Part shown: positions 1-8,000 of the stretch, in pieces | How positions within the stretch are numbered: the stretch's first letter is position 1 | Layout of the letters: every line of letters starts with the position of its first letter | Source of the DNA: Bacteroides sp. | Lineage (GTDB): Bacteria; Bacteroidota; Bacteroidia; Bacteroidales; Bacteroidaceae | Direction of reading: 5' to 3' | NCBI GenBank assembly: GCA_030151885.1 | Contig: JASLCG010000096.1 | Span: 1-8,641, forward strand | Length of the DNA stretch: 8,641 bases | Notes under the pieces: model-generated | The model's input: only the letters and a program-made list of their open reading frames with translations | Databases searched by the model: none | What the model was told of the DNA's origin: nothing | Made by a program: the position numbers and the translations under genes

Positions 1-5
1 TCATT

Positions 6-93
6 GCCGACATACCTCATGCTTGTTGCCGACAAACCTCTGGCTTATCGGCAACATAACTGGAGTATGTCGGCGACTTAATCTATACATACT
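6..93. repeat. Degenerate 22-bp tandem repeat, about four units, open at the left edge
   Basis: Units run 6-27, 28-49, 50-71 and 72-93. Each begins G(C/G)C(A/G)AC. The first two are close copies: bases 4-25 and 26-47 match at 18 of 22 positions, sharing TTGCCGACA, ACCTC and GCTT. Units three and four diverge progressively. Inverted complementarity is also present: 6-15 pairs with 65-74 (10 bp) and 24-32 pairs with 48-56 (9 bp), so the block could fold as nested hairpins. The array may extend beyond the window. It is visibly richer in G+C than the AT-rich leader after it. Its function is unknown; a tandem repeat tract, a decayed small mobile repeat, or a protein-binding array with about two helical turns per unit are all possible. 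Confidence 0.6.
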
Positions 94-233
94 GTTGAGC
101 TAGTTCGTCTTTGTTTAAGCAGTAACTTAAGACACATTATTTAGTTGATATATAGTGCTATATAACATATCTAATTTGAAAACAGATATTTGAAACAAGT
201 GTTCTAAACTAAAGCATATATAAAATAATTACG
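94..233 (+). other. AT-rich leader upstream of the membrane protein gene; no gene seen
   Basis: No plausible coding region was found here. The stretch is strongly AT-rich and presumably holds the promoter of the gene starting at 234. I could not find a clean Bacteroidota promoter: two ATTTG strings (174-178 and 188-192) lack a properly spaced TAnnTTTG partner. A short palindrome with 7-bp arms, TATATAG and CTATATA (149-155 and 158-164), separated by 2 bp, could be an operator, but arms made almost wholly of A and T can arise by chance. Confidence 0.4.
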
Positions 234-746
234 ATGAATATAGAGAAAGGGGTTAAAACGACCATCAAGAATGAACTACAGGTTCACCTGTCACCATATA
301 GGAGTGTTTTGGTTTTGTCTATCATCTTTATAGTTTTAGCAGCACTTACGTTATCAATTATACTCCCTAGTAGCATATATCTTATTAGTATAGCAACTAT
401 ATTAACAGGATTGACTATTTCTATAATTTATATGAGGTTAACTAGACATCTTAAAAAAGACATATCACAATTGTCATACAAGTTGGTTCCGATTCAATTA
501 AATAAGATAGAAGAGTGTACTGATTATAGTGCTGGCAGCGGAGCATTATACATTCCAATTTTAGGAGATTTATTTCCTAGAATCTGGGGACAAAAGATGT
601 CAACTTATAAACAAGTATATGCATTTGACATCAATGATATAAAACATCGAGTTTTATCAAATGATATAACAGTAAAGGCTAAAAATAATGCATACTTAGT
701 AATAGGATCTAATTCTAATATAGAGCTAGGTTGCATAATATACTAA
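234..746 (+). CDS. Hypothetical protein with two N-terminal membrane segments
   Basis: This 170-residue protein was not recognised as a member of any family. It starts with a short charged segment (1-22), then two hydrophobic helices at about residues 24-45 and 47-66, separated by a Pro-Ser-Ser turn. A basic stretch follows (about 68-75, RLTRHLKK), then a roughly 95-residue soluble part containing GSGALYIPILGD and many Asn and Ile residues. By the positive-inside rule both ends are probably cytoplasmic, with the helices forming a hairpin; this is inference. The ATG at 234 is the first in frame; no strong ribosome binding site is visible. It is the only plus-strand gene in the window and converges on the acylation operon, so it is probably not part of it. 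Base composition is at least as AT-rich as its neighbours. It may be a lineage-specific membrane protein; no role is proposed. Confidence 0.65.
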   Translation: MNIEKGVKTTIKNELQVHLSPYRSVLVLSIIFIVLAALTLSIILPSSIYLISIATILTGLTISIIYMRLTRHLKKDISQLSYKLVPIQLNKIEECTDYSAGSGALYIPILGDLFPRIWGQKMSTYKQVYAFDINDIKHRVLSNDITVKAKNNAYLVIGSNSNIELGCIIY

Positions 747-750
747 TACA

Positions 751-787
751 AGAAGGGGCACTTTTGATTTTCAAAAGTGCCCCTTCT
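751..787. terminator. Bidirectional hairpin terminator between convergent genes
   Basis: Arms 751-766 and 772-787 form a perfect 16-bp stem around the 5-base loop ATTTT. The stem begins 4 bases after the stop codon of the plus-strand gene and ends 18 bases before the stop codon of the MBOAT gene. A U-rich but interrupted tail follows on the plus strand (788-802), with a weaker one on the minus strand, so it probably stops transcription from both sides. The outer arm AGAAGGGG resembles that of the hairpin at 4674-4711. Confidence 0.85.
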
Positions 788-805
788 CTATTTCTGTTAT
801 TTATA

Positions 806-2299
806 TTAAAATTTAAAATAGATGAATGGTTGTATATCACTACTTTTAATTTGCACCACAATATAAATTAAAGCTACAATATAAAAAGCTTTACCTAAAA
901 GGGGTGTTTTAACAATGAAGTTAGAGAACTTATTTTCATATTTCTTAGGCATATAATGCAATAAAAATCCTATAAACATGAGTGTAAACACCTCCCAATA
1001 ACCAGTAACCAACTGAATAAACACTGATGGCTTAAACTGTGTTGCAATTTGGTTTATCATATTAAAAGCTTCATCAAAGCTAGTGTGTCTAAAGAAAATC
1101 CAAGTAAAGCACACAAAGTGGAAAGTTATAATCACCCCAAAAAACCTCATAATACCTTTAGACTCTACACCTTTCTCCCTCTTCCTAATATCCATCCAAA
1201 TTTTATGTAGAACTAAAGCTAAGCCATGCAGTCCTCCCCATATTATAAAGTTTAAAGAGTCTCCGTGCCATAATCCTCCTAACAACATGGTAATCATAAG
1301 GTTTATTAGTTGACGTATTCTTCCATGTCGATTTCCACCCAATGGTATATATAAGTAATCTTTCAGCCAGCTAGACAACGAGATATGCCATCTTCTCCAG
1401 AACTCCGTAATGGAGGCAGACTGATATGGTGAATCAAAGTTGATATTAAAACGAAACCCTAATAGTAATGCAATACCAATAGCCATATCACTATATCCAG
1501 AAAAGTCACAATATATTTGTAAAGCGTAACCATATATCCCCATTAAGTTTTCTACTCCAGAGTATAGTTGCGGATTATCAAAAATACGTTCTACAAAATT
1601 CACTCCTATATAATCTGATATAACTGCTTTTTTGAATAGTCCCGAAATAATAAAGAACACCCCCCTCCCAAACATTTCTTGAGAAACTAATAGAGGTTTA
1701 TGTATTTGAGGAATAAAATCTCTAGCACGAACAATAGGACCAGCAACCAATTGAGGAAAGAACGACACATAAAATGCATAGTCTAACAGACGGGTTAAAG
1801 GTTTAATTCTTCCTCTATATACATCAATAGTATAGCTTAATGATTGAAATGTGAAAAATGAAATTCCTACAGGCAATATTATATCGAAAGGCTCAAAATC
1901 TCCTCCTTTAAAATTCACAAGCATCTCTGCAAAGAAGTTCGTATACTTAAAGTATGCCAGTAACCCTAGGTTAACACATACACTCAAAGTAGCAAAGAAT
2001 TTTCTATTTGCCTTATCAGGATACATAGTTATCCACTTAGCAATATGATAGTCTGATATGGTAACAAGCGCTAATAAAAAGAAGTATGTACCACTACTTT
2101 TATAATAAAAATAATATGAGAAGAGCGTTACAAATAATATCCTTGCTGTATTTGCCTTTTTTAAAGCATAATAGATTACAATAAAAGCTAAGAATAACCA
2201 TAAGAAAAGACCACTACTAAATATCATGGGTGCAGTAGGATCAAAAGTGAATATACCTTTTAGTTTTTCTAAATCTATATTAGGGAGTAACGTATTCAT
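806..2299 (-). CDS. MBOAT family membrane O-acyltransferase (AlgI/PatA/DltB-like)
   Basis: This 497-residue polytopic inner-membrane protein has about ten hydrophobic segments and the normal length for bacterial MBOAT proteins. Diagnostic stretches include LPVGISFFTFQSLSY (142-156), QLVAGPIVRARDF (183-195), DFSGYSDMAIG (265-275), FWRRWHISLSSWL (300-312), GGLWHG (341-346) and WGGLHG (354-359). H345 matches the invariant MBOAT histidine; H305 and H358 are also in conserved positions. The C-terminus, PFIYFKF, is a common ending in this family. Family members move an acyl group, usually acetyl, from a cytoplasmic donor across the membrane to a periplasmic partner of the SGNH or DltD type. Here it is the last gene of an operon with two SGNH proteins and overlaps the preceding gene by 20 bp, which suggests translational coupling. 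The start chosen lies inside that overlap; the next in-frame ATG is residue 25, at the edge of the first membrane segment, so the longer form is preferred. Substrate is not inferable. Confidence 0.93.
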   Translation of the reverse strand: MNTLLPNIDLEKLKGIFTFDPTAPMIFSSGLFLWLFLAFIVIYYALKKANTARILFVTLFSYYFYYKSSGTYFFLLALVTISDYHIAKWITMYPDKANRKFFATLSVCVNLGLLAYFKYTNFFAEMLVNFKGGDFEPFDIILPVGISFFTFQSLSYTIDVYRGRIKPLTRLLDYAFYVSFFPQLVAGPIVRARDFIPQIHKPLLVSQEMFGRGVFFIISGLFKKAVISDYIGVNFVERIFDNPQLYSGVENLMGIYGYALQIYCDFSGYSDMAIGIALLLGFRFNINFDSPYQSASITEFWRRWHISLSSWLKDYLYIPLGGNRHGRIRQLINLMITMLLGGLWHGDSLNFIIWGGLHGLALVLHKIWMDIRKREKGVESKGIMRFFGVIITFHFVCFTWIFFRHTSFDEAFNMINQIATQFKPSVFIQLVTGYWEVFTLMFIGFLLHYMPKKYENKFSNFIVKTPLLGKAFYIVALIYIVVQIKSSDIQPFIYFKF

Positions 2300-3164
2300 T
2301 ATAAAGTTGTATTAATGCTTTGTAAAATAAACTACCTTGAAGCTCATAGCCTTCAATAAAGTAGTGGATATGGTCTGGTCTCATTAAGTTTGCATTCATC
2401 CAGTTAGATGGGGCATATTGTACTCCTCCAACTAAGTTAAATAGATCCCAATAGGCTAAATTATGATCCGTAGCACAGCTTTTCATAACTTCTACTGCCT
2501 GATCTGTTCTTCTATTTATTCTATAGTTTCTTCTACCTAATCTTTCGTAAGCCCCTGGGGGTGTAGTCAGAAGAATAGGTGTTTTAGGTAATAGTTGCCT
2601 TATCTGCAAAATAAGAGACTCTAACTCTCTATAGTGTTTACTAGACTTATAATTTCTATCATTACTTGTATTGGTTCCAAACGATAAGACTAACAGGTCT
2701 GGTGAAAAGCTAGCTATTTGTCTTATTCTATCTGGCGTATTGAACGTTCTTTCAACAGCTCCATTAATTCCGTAGTCTTCGTAAGACAACATAGAAAATT
2801 CTTCTTGCAGTAATTCTTTTACTTTATATGTGAAGTAGTGTCCTTTAATATGACTATCTCCTACATGTAGCACCCTTACACTATCAGTTAAAAAGCCAGC
2901 CCTAGCTAACCTTAGTTTTTCCAAAAAAGGTGTTAAAACTTTTGATTTATCAACTATGTCAACCTTTTTAACTCCCTTAAAAGATTTTGGTACAGCTATG
3001 TCATCCATAGGAATATCAAGTACTAAATTATGACTAGGGACAGGTCTTATTTTACTTGACTTACTAATTACATCGGCCTTGTTTGGCAATAAGTCTTGTG
3101 CTAGTAAACTAGTCAAAGGAAGCAATGAACTTATTAAAAACATTAATATTTTACTCTTCCACAT
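2280..3164 (-). CDS. Secreted SGNH/GDSL hydrolase-like protein, short form
   Basis: The chosen start gives 294 residues. A longer reading from 3242 adds 26 residues with no signal-like character and overlaps the upstream gene by 92 bp. The ATG at 3162-3164 is better: it has a Shine-Dalgarno-like AGAGAGG just upstream and begins a clean signal peptide (about 1-23, ending LLAQ). The SGNH blocks are in order: block I VGDSH with nucleophile S104, block II YGING with G132, block III FGTN with N165, and block V DHIH with D264 and H267. All catalytic positions appear intact, so an active periplasmic esterase or acyltransferase is expected. Only 28 residues separate blocks I and II. The C-terminal part parallels the upstream protein (AYWDLF against AFWNMF, DHIHYF against DYTHIN), so the two are probably paralogues. 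In AlgJ/AlgX and PatB systems such proteins work with an MBOAT partner, which is the next gene here. Acyltransferase versus esterase activity cannot be decided. Confidence 0.88.
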   Translation of the reverse strand: MWKSKILMFLISSLLPLTSLLAQDLLPNKADVISKSSKIRPVPSHNLVLDIPMDDIAVPKSFKGVKKVDIVDKSKVLTPFLEKLRLARAGFLTDSVRVLHVGDSHIKGHYFTYKVKELLQEEFSMLSYEDYGINGAVERTFNTPDRIRQIASFSPDLLVLSFGTNTSNDRNYKSSKHYRELESLILQIRQLLPKTPILLTTPPGAYERLGRRNYRINRRTDQAVEVMKSCATDHNLAYWDLFNLVGGVQYAPSNWMNANLMRPDHIHYFIEGYELQGSLFYKALIQLYNEYVTP

Positions 3165-4620
3165 ATACCTCTCTGTTATCATACATTTTTTTACCATCAA
3201 TAAGAGCTGAGAATAGTTTATTAGCCATAAATTTTCCTCCAATAAAGTTAATATGGGTATAGTCTAAGTTTGCTTTAGCTGGTTTAGATTGCACTAATTC
3301 TGCCATACTATCTTCTCCTCCCATAGCTTCAAACATATTCCAAAAAGCAATTTTGTTTTCTTTTGCTATTTGTTGTTGGGTCTTAACAAAGCTCATTATT
3401 TCTGGCATAGTTTTGAAAGAGCCATCTTCAGATTTAGCTCCTCTATCTCCTACACTTACTATTAGAAACCCTGCATTAGGGAAACAACTCTTCAAATATT
3501 TTATAACCTGAGTTAAACCTCGCTTATAATAGCTATAGTCCATAACATTTTTTGCAACAACATTCAGCCCATACTCTAGTATAATTAAATCATATGGTCT
3601 TACATTATTAAACTCGGTCAGTGTTTTATATGGAATCATACTGAGTGAGTAACCAGAACTTCCTCTCTGACCAAAATTATCTAGTATAATTCCTGTTGCT
3701 CCATCCATTGCTCCTCCATAAAATACAGCTGTAGAGTCTTGAGGAATATTCCACTTAACCTTTCCTATCAAGCCTTCACATTGGTGACTTGCCACCGATT
3801 CTAACGTTGACAACTCTAATGTATCAATACGATTTTTATTTACTCTTTGTGAGATAGTCATATTCTCTTTAATCTGATAAAAGATTGATGCTACCTGGCA
3901 AGTGTCTAGTAGAGACTTATATTTTGATTGGCCACTATACTCTACATAAGCATTATTGGTAGGGATAAAATACTCTCCTGATATACCTAACAATTCTTTA
4001 TTGTAAGGTTTTTGCATTACAGAGTAGGCTGTCCATCCTTTAAAATCGTGTTTAACAGATTTTCTAAAGAAACGCATTTCAGAAGTTATGGGTATAAAAC
4101 CTACCCCAGCACCCCCATATTCTTTTTGTAATTGATTACGCAAATCAGCAGTTAATATATCAGCTTCAACAAAAGAGTCTCCAAAAAAAGCTATTCGAAC
4201 ATAATCTTTCATTCCCTCCTCCATTTTATCTAATGCAGTATAATAGGGCGACATTCCTCTTTGAGTAGAATCAGAATAGTCTATAATATGAACTACATTT
4301 CCATCTTTTTGATCTTTATAGACCTTTGTAAATTCAGGAATAGTATCTTTTTTTATAGCTACCGTATCTTCTAAAAAGAGTGTGTCTGGTACCTGAGCTA
4401 AGTTTACCGAATCAATAACTGAACTTAAGAGTACAGAATCTTGGGTAGCAGGGTTTGTGTTTTCGGATAAACTTTTAGTGTCAACTAGGATATCTGCCAA
4501 GATATCTACTTGTTTTAACTCTTTTCCAAAGACATATATTGTTGGTAAATAATGTAATCCTATCAATGACAATACAATTACAAACATTAATAAAACAACA
4601 TTCCTTAAATAATTTTTCAT
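3151..4620 (-). CDS. Membrane-anchored SGNH hydrolase-like protein with large insertion
   Basis: This 489-residue protein is first in the three-gene operon. Residues 7-29 form one hydrophobic segment after a short basic N-terminus, most likely an uncleaved signal anchor. Residues 40-105 are a Ser/Thr/Asp-rich linker with repeated (D/E)(S/T)V-like strings. The SGNH domain begins near 140: block I FFGDSF with S149, a candidate block II NFGQRGSSG (315-323), block III EYGLN with N353, and block V DYTH with D453 and H456. The serine, oxyanion-hole and Asp/His positions look intact, although block III has Leu where the neighbouring paralogue has Thr. About 165 residues lie between blocks I and II, compared with 28 in the paralogue; residues 180-310 look beta-rich and could be an inserted glycan-binding module, as in the peptidoglycan O-acetylesterase Ape1. 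The catalytic domain should face the periplasm and act with the MBOAT protein on an envelope glycan. The substrate is unknown. Confidence 0.87.
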   Translation of the reverse strand: MKNYLRNVVLLMFVIVLSLIGLHYLPTIYVFGKELKQVDILADILVDTKSLSENTNPATQDSVLLSSVIDSVNLAQVPDTLFLEDTVAIKKDTIPEFTKVYKDQKDGNVVHIIDYSDSTQRGMSPYYTALDKMEEGMKDYVRIAFFGDSFVEADILTADLRNQLQKEYGGAGVGFIPITSEMRFFRKSVKHDFKGWTAYSVMQKPYNKELLGISGEYFIPTNNAYVEYSGQSKYKSLLDTCQVASIFYQIKENMTISQRVNKNRIDTLELSTLESVASHQCEGLIGKVKWNIPQDSTAVFYGGAMDGATGIILDNFGQRGSSGYSLSMIPYKTLTEFNNVRPYDLIILEYGLNVVAKNVMDYSYYKRGLTQVIKYLKSCFPNAGFLIVSVGDRGAKSEDGSFKTMPEIMSFVKTQQQIAKENKIAFWNMFEAMGGEDSMAELVQSKPAKANLDYTHINFIGGKFMANKLFSALIDGKKMYDNREVYVEE

Positions 4621-4648
4621 TCTAAACTTTTTAAATGCAAAAGTCTTG

Positions 4649-4656
4649 CAAAGATA
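4649..4656 (-). promoter_or_regulatory. Candidate Bacteroidota -7 box for the acylation operon
   Basis: On the minus strand these bases read TATCTTTG, an exact match to the TAnnTTTG box recognised by the Bacteroidota primary sigma factor. It lies 28 bases upstream of the ATG at 4620 and downstream of the preceding operon's terminator, where a promoter is expected. No good -33 TTTG was found at the usual 19-21 base spacing; the region there is a C-run from the terminator arm. The call therefore rests on one box and its position. Confidence 0.45.
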
Positions 4657-4665
4657 AAGAATATA

Positions 4666-4711
4666 GAAAAAGAATAAGGGGAAAACTCATTTATTTGAGT
4701 TTTCCCCTTAT
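4666..4711 (-). terminator. Rho-independent terminator of the efflux/PII-like operon
   Basis: Arms 4674-4689 and 4696-4711 form a perfect 16-bp stem with loop TTTATT. Read on the minus strand, the stem is followed by a T-rich tract (ATTCTTTTTC), the classical form. It begins 22 bases after the stop codon of the PII-like gene, so it ends the transcript of the efflux operon. The plus-strand side has no T-run. The arm ATAAGGGG at the stem base resembles that of the other hairpin in this window. Confidence 0.88.
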
Positions 4712-4733
4712 ATATCATAGTAGTAATGTTCTA

Positions 4734-5027
4734 TTAAATAGCTTGTTCTACGTTAGTTACAAAAGCTCTAAGCCCTAGTTGATGCCTATCATCATCCATT
4801 CTCTTAAGAACTTTCAGTAATGGATCTACTTTATGATCTTCAACAATTGTTATAATAGCAGAACACATAGATGGCCATGCATGACTTCCAAAGTGAGGGT
4901 CTCCTGTATGTGACCCACGGCCTTGAACACGTTCCCAGTACGTAAATCCTCTACATCCTAAGCGGTCTAATGTAGTAATAATACGTTCATAATGTGCTTG
5001 ATCGAATGTAATTAATACAGATTTCAT
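4734..5027 (-). CDS. PII-like signalling protein linked to an RND efflux pump
   Basis: This 97-residue protein fits a PII-superfamily beta-alpha-beta-beta-alpha-beta fold: strand 1 at 1-9 (MKSVLITFD), helix 1 at about 11-24, strand 2 at 26-34, a loop at 35-51, strand 3 at 53-63, helix 2 at about 66-80, and a last strand GLRAFVTNVEQAI (85-97), which resembles the end of canonical PII proteins. The loop in the T-loop position contains GRGSHTGDPHFGSHAW, with H40, D43, H45 and H49, possible metal or small-molecule ligands. It lacks the full-length ATP-binding B- and C-loop pattern of GlnB/GlnK, so it is PII-like rather than a nitrogen regulator; this is judged by eye. It begins 17 bp after the RND pump gene and precedes the operon terminator, so the genes are probably co-transcribed. 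Related small proteins (for example DUF3240) accompany metal-efflux RND operons. It may sense an efflux substrate or gate the pump; that is inference. An A-rich stretch (AAAAAAG) lies just upstream of the ATG. Confidence 0.75.
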   Translation of the reverse strand: MKSVLITFDQAHYERIITTLDRLGCRGFTYWERVQGRGSHTGDPHFGSHAWPSMCSAIITIVEDHKVDPLLKVLKRMDDDRHQLGLRAFVTNVEQAI

Positions 5028-5044
5028 ATATACTTTTTTAATTA

Positions 5045-8000
5045 TTAATGGTTTATACCTTTAAAGTAATCACTAACATCAGAGTCCTGACGCAATTTTC
5101 TACGTTGATGTTTTATCCCAGTACCTGCAAATACGCAGTATAAAGTAGGAATAAGTACTAATGTTAAGATTGTAGATACTGTAAGTCCACCAATAACAGA
5201 TATAGCCATTGGTTTCCACATTTCTGATCCCTGACCTGTGCTTACTGCCATTGGTACCATACCAAGTATAGTAGTAGCTGTAGTCATAAGTACAGGACGC
5301 AGACGACTTTTTCCTGCTGTTACTACAGAGCTGATAACAGATAATCCACGTTCGCGACATAATATTGTATAGTCTATTAGTACAATACCATTCTTCACTA
5401 CAATACCAATCAACATAATAGCTCCTAAAAGACTCATCACGCTTAATGTACTCTGTGATATAAATAAAGCCATAATAACACCACTAAAAGCAAATGGCAA
5501 AGAGAACATTATTATAAAAGGATATGTAAGAGATTCAAATTGAGCAGCCATTACAATATATACAAGTATAATAATTAGAATTGCTAATACACCTAAATCT
5601 CTAAATGAATCTTGTTGATCTTCAAATGATCCAGCTACTTGTATAGATACACCATTAGGAATATCCATCTGCTTAATGATATTATTTCCTTCCTTTACAA
5701 CATCTCCTAATGCAGCACCAGATATTACAGCCGATACAGTGTTTATACGCTCTCTATCTTTACGCTCGATAGTGGGAGGTGCAAATCTTTCGACTACTTT
5801 TCCTAACTCCTTAACACGTACAGGTTGCTGTTGATTATTGTATATAATAATATCTTCTATACTCTCAATGCTTGTTCTAAAATCAGGAGCATATCTTACC
5901 TTAATATCATATTCATCACCATCTTCTCTGTAGCGGGATGCTAAAGCTCCGTTAATTCTATTTCTAACGTGATTTCCTGCTGTTGATAAGTTTAAACCAT
6001 GTAAGGCTAACTTTTCACGATCAAAGTCAACTTGGTACTCAGGTTGGTAATCTGCACGACTAATATTAACCTCTGAAACACCTTTAACTTCTAATAGTTT
6101 TCTTTTCAAATCAGCAGCTACACTATCTGTATTAGCCAGATTATAACCATAAATTTCAAAATCGGCTGTGGGTTGACCAGCAATTCCTGTATTACTACCT
6201 CCTAATATAACATTCGTCTTTGTAAATTCAGGATATTGCTTTAAGTCTTCACGCATCATATCACAGACTTGCTCTAAAGTTAATTTACGCTGATCTGGAT
6301 CTACGAGATTTATATTAAACGATATAATATGTGATCCATTCTCCTGAATTGAAGCCCAAGTATTATCAGCATCAGCTTGTCCAACTGTATAACTACTAAC
6401 TTTTAACTCTTTATTGTACTTAACCATCCACTCGTTAGTAAGTTTTTGCGCTAATTCTTGTGCCACTTCTTTACGAGCTCCAATAGGTAGTTCTAGTTTA
6501 ACAGCAATACGAGCATTATCTTGTGCTGGAAAGAACTCTGTTCCAATACTTCCTGCACTAAATATACTTGCTATGAAAAACGCTAAACATAAAATTATAA
6601 CAGCAGTACGATGACGTACAGCCCAATTAAGTAAAGAGGCATACAGCTTATCTAGTAGATCTAAGAATTTTTCTACTGGAGCATATAAAACTCTAAATGC
6701 TTTAGAATTAGTTTTTTCCTTCCTTAACATCAAAGAGCATAACATTGGGGTTAAAGCTAATGCTGCAAGTGTTGAGATAAACATAATTGCACACATCATC
6801 CACCCTAATTGTTTAAACATTACGCCTGTTATACCCGAGACTAATGTTAGTGGAAAGAATACAGCAATCATAGTTAATGTCGATGCAATTACAGAGATAG
6901 CTACCTCGTTTGTACCATGTACAGCAGCTTGTTTAGGCTCAGAACCCCTTTCAATATGTGTAGATACATTTTCAAGAACAACAATAGCATCATCTACTAC
7001 CATACCTATAGCAATAGAAAGAGAAGATAGGGAGATGATGTTAATCGTATTACCAGTAACTGCTAAGTAAATAAATGAAGCAATTAAAGATAATGGAATA
7101 GTTATAGATATTATTAGTGTTGCTCTCCAACGTCCTAAGAATAAGAACACTACTAATACAACAAAGACTAAAGCATACAATACAGTCTCTGCTAAGCTGT
7201 TAATAGTATTCAAAATATTTTCTGATGTATCAACTATAATTCCAAGCTTCACATCGGTAGGCAAACCTGCTTGGAGCTTTGGCAAAGCTTTTAACACCTC
7301 TTTTGAGATGTTTACAGAGTTGGCTCCAGACTGTTTTTGAATTACAATAACTGCTCCTTTTTCACCATTGTTATAAGTTTCCTGAGCACGTTCTTCAATT
7401 GTATCTACAACCTTAGCAACGTCTCTTAAAAAGATATTGGCACCGTTCTTACTTCCAACAACGATATGGTTTAGCTCTGATGCGTCTTTAAATTCACCTT
7501 CTACACGTAAAGAATATGTTTCATTACCTATATCAAAGTTACCTCCAGGAATATTTCTATTTTCAGCACCAATTGTAGCACTAATTTGCTCAATGGAGAT
7601 GTTATATGCTTCTAGTTTCCCTGGATCACAATAGACCTGTATTTCTCGTTTGGGTGCACCCGATATTGAGACAGTACCTACACCTGGAATTCTTGCTAAT
7701 GGATTTACAACATTATCATCAAGTATTTTATAAAGAGCAGGTAGGCTTTCATCTGCTTGTACAGATAATAGAACAATAGGTATCATGTCTGTACTAAACT
7801 TGAAAATAATAGGCGTATCTGCATCATCTGGTAAATGAGAGCTAATCATATCCAATTTATCACGGACATCGTTAGTCATTACATCTATATCATTACCATA
7901 TTCAAACTCTAGTGTAATGACAGACATATTCTCGGATGATTTAGAAGTAATATGCTTAAGATTACTAACCGAGTTTAAAGTATTTTCTAATGGTCTTGTT

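Noticed and set aside
1..81. Open plus-strand frame ending in TAA at 79-81, which could be the C-terminus of a gene cut by the left edge
   Set aside because: Only 26 codons are visible, no family resemblance was recognised, and the same bases form a 22-bp tandem repeat whose period is not a multiple of three. A partial gene cannot be excluded without the sequence to the left.
6..93. CRISPR array
   Set aside because: Units are directly adjacent with a 22-bp period and no unique spacers, and there are no cas genes in the window.
1083..1313. Plus-strand frame of 76 codons inside the MBOAT gene
   Set aside because: It lies antisense to a well-conserved membrane enzyme and has no family features; it is a shadow of that gene.
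3165..3242. Longer N-terminus for the secreted SGNH protein, starting at 3242
   Set aside because: The added 26 residues would lie deep inside the upstream gene and place a hydrophilic segment before a clear signal peptide; the ATG at 3164 has a good AGAGAGG upstream.
5100..5360. Minus-strand frame of 86 codons inside the RND pump gene
   Set aside because: It is an out-of-frame reading of the pump's conserved C-terminal membrane region, with a tyrosine-, serine- and tryptophan-rich composition unlike a real protein.
7437..7634. Plus-strand frame of 65 codons antisense to the RND pump
   Set aside because: No supporting start signal or family resemblance, and the opposite strand is clearly coding.
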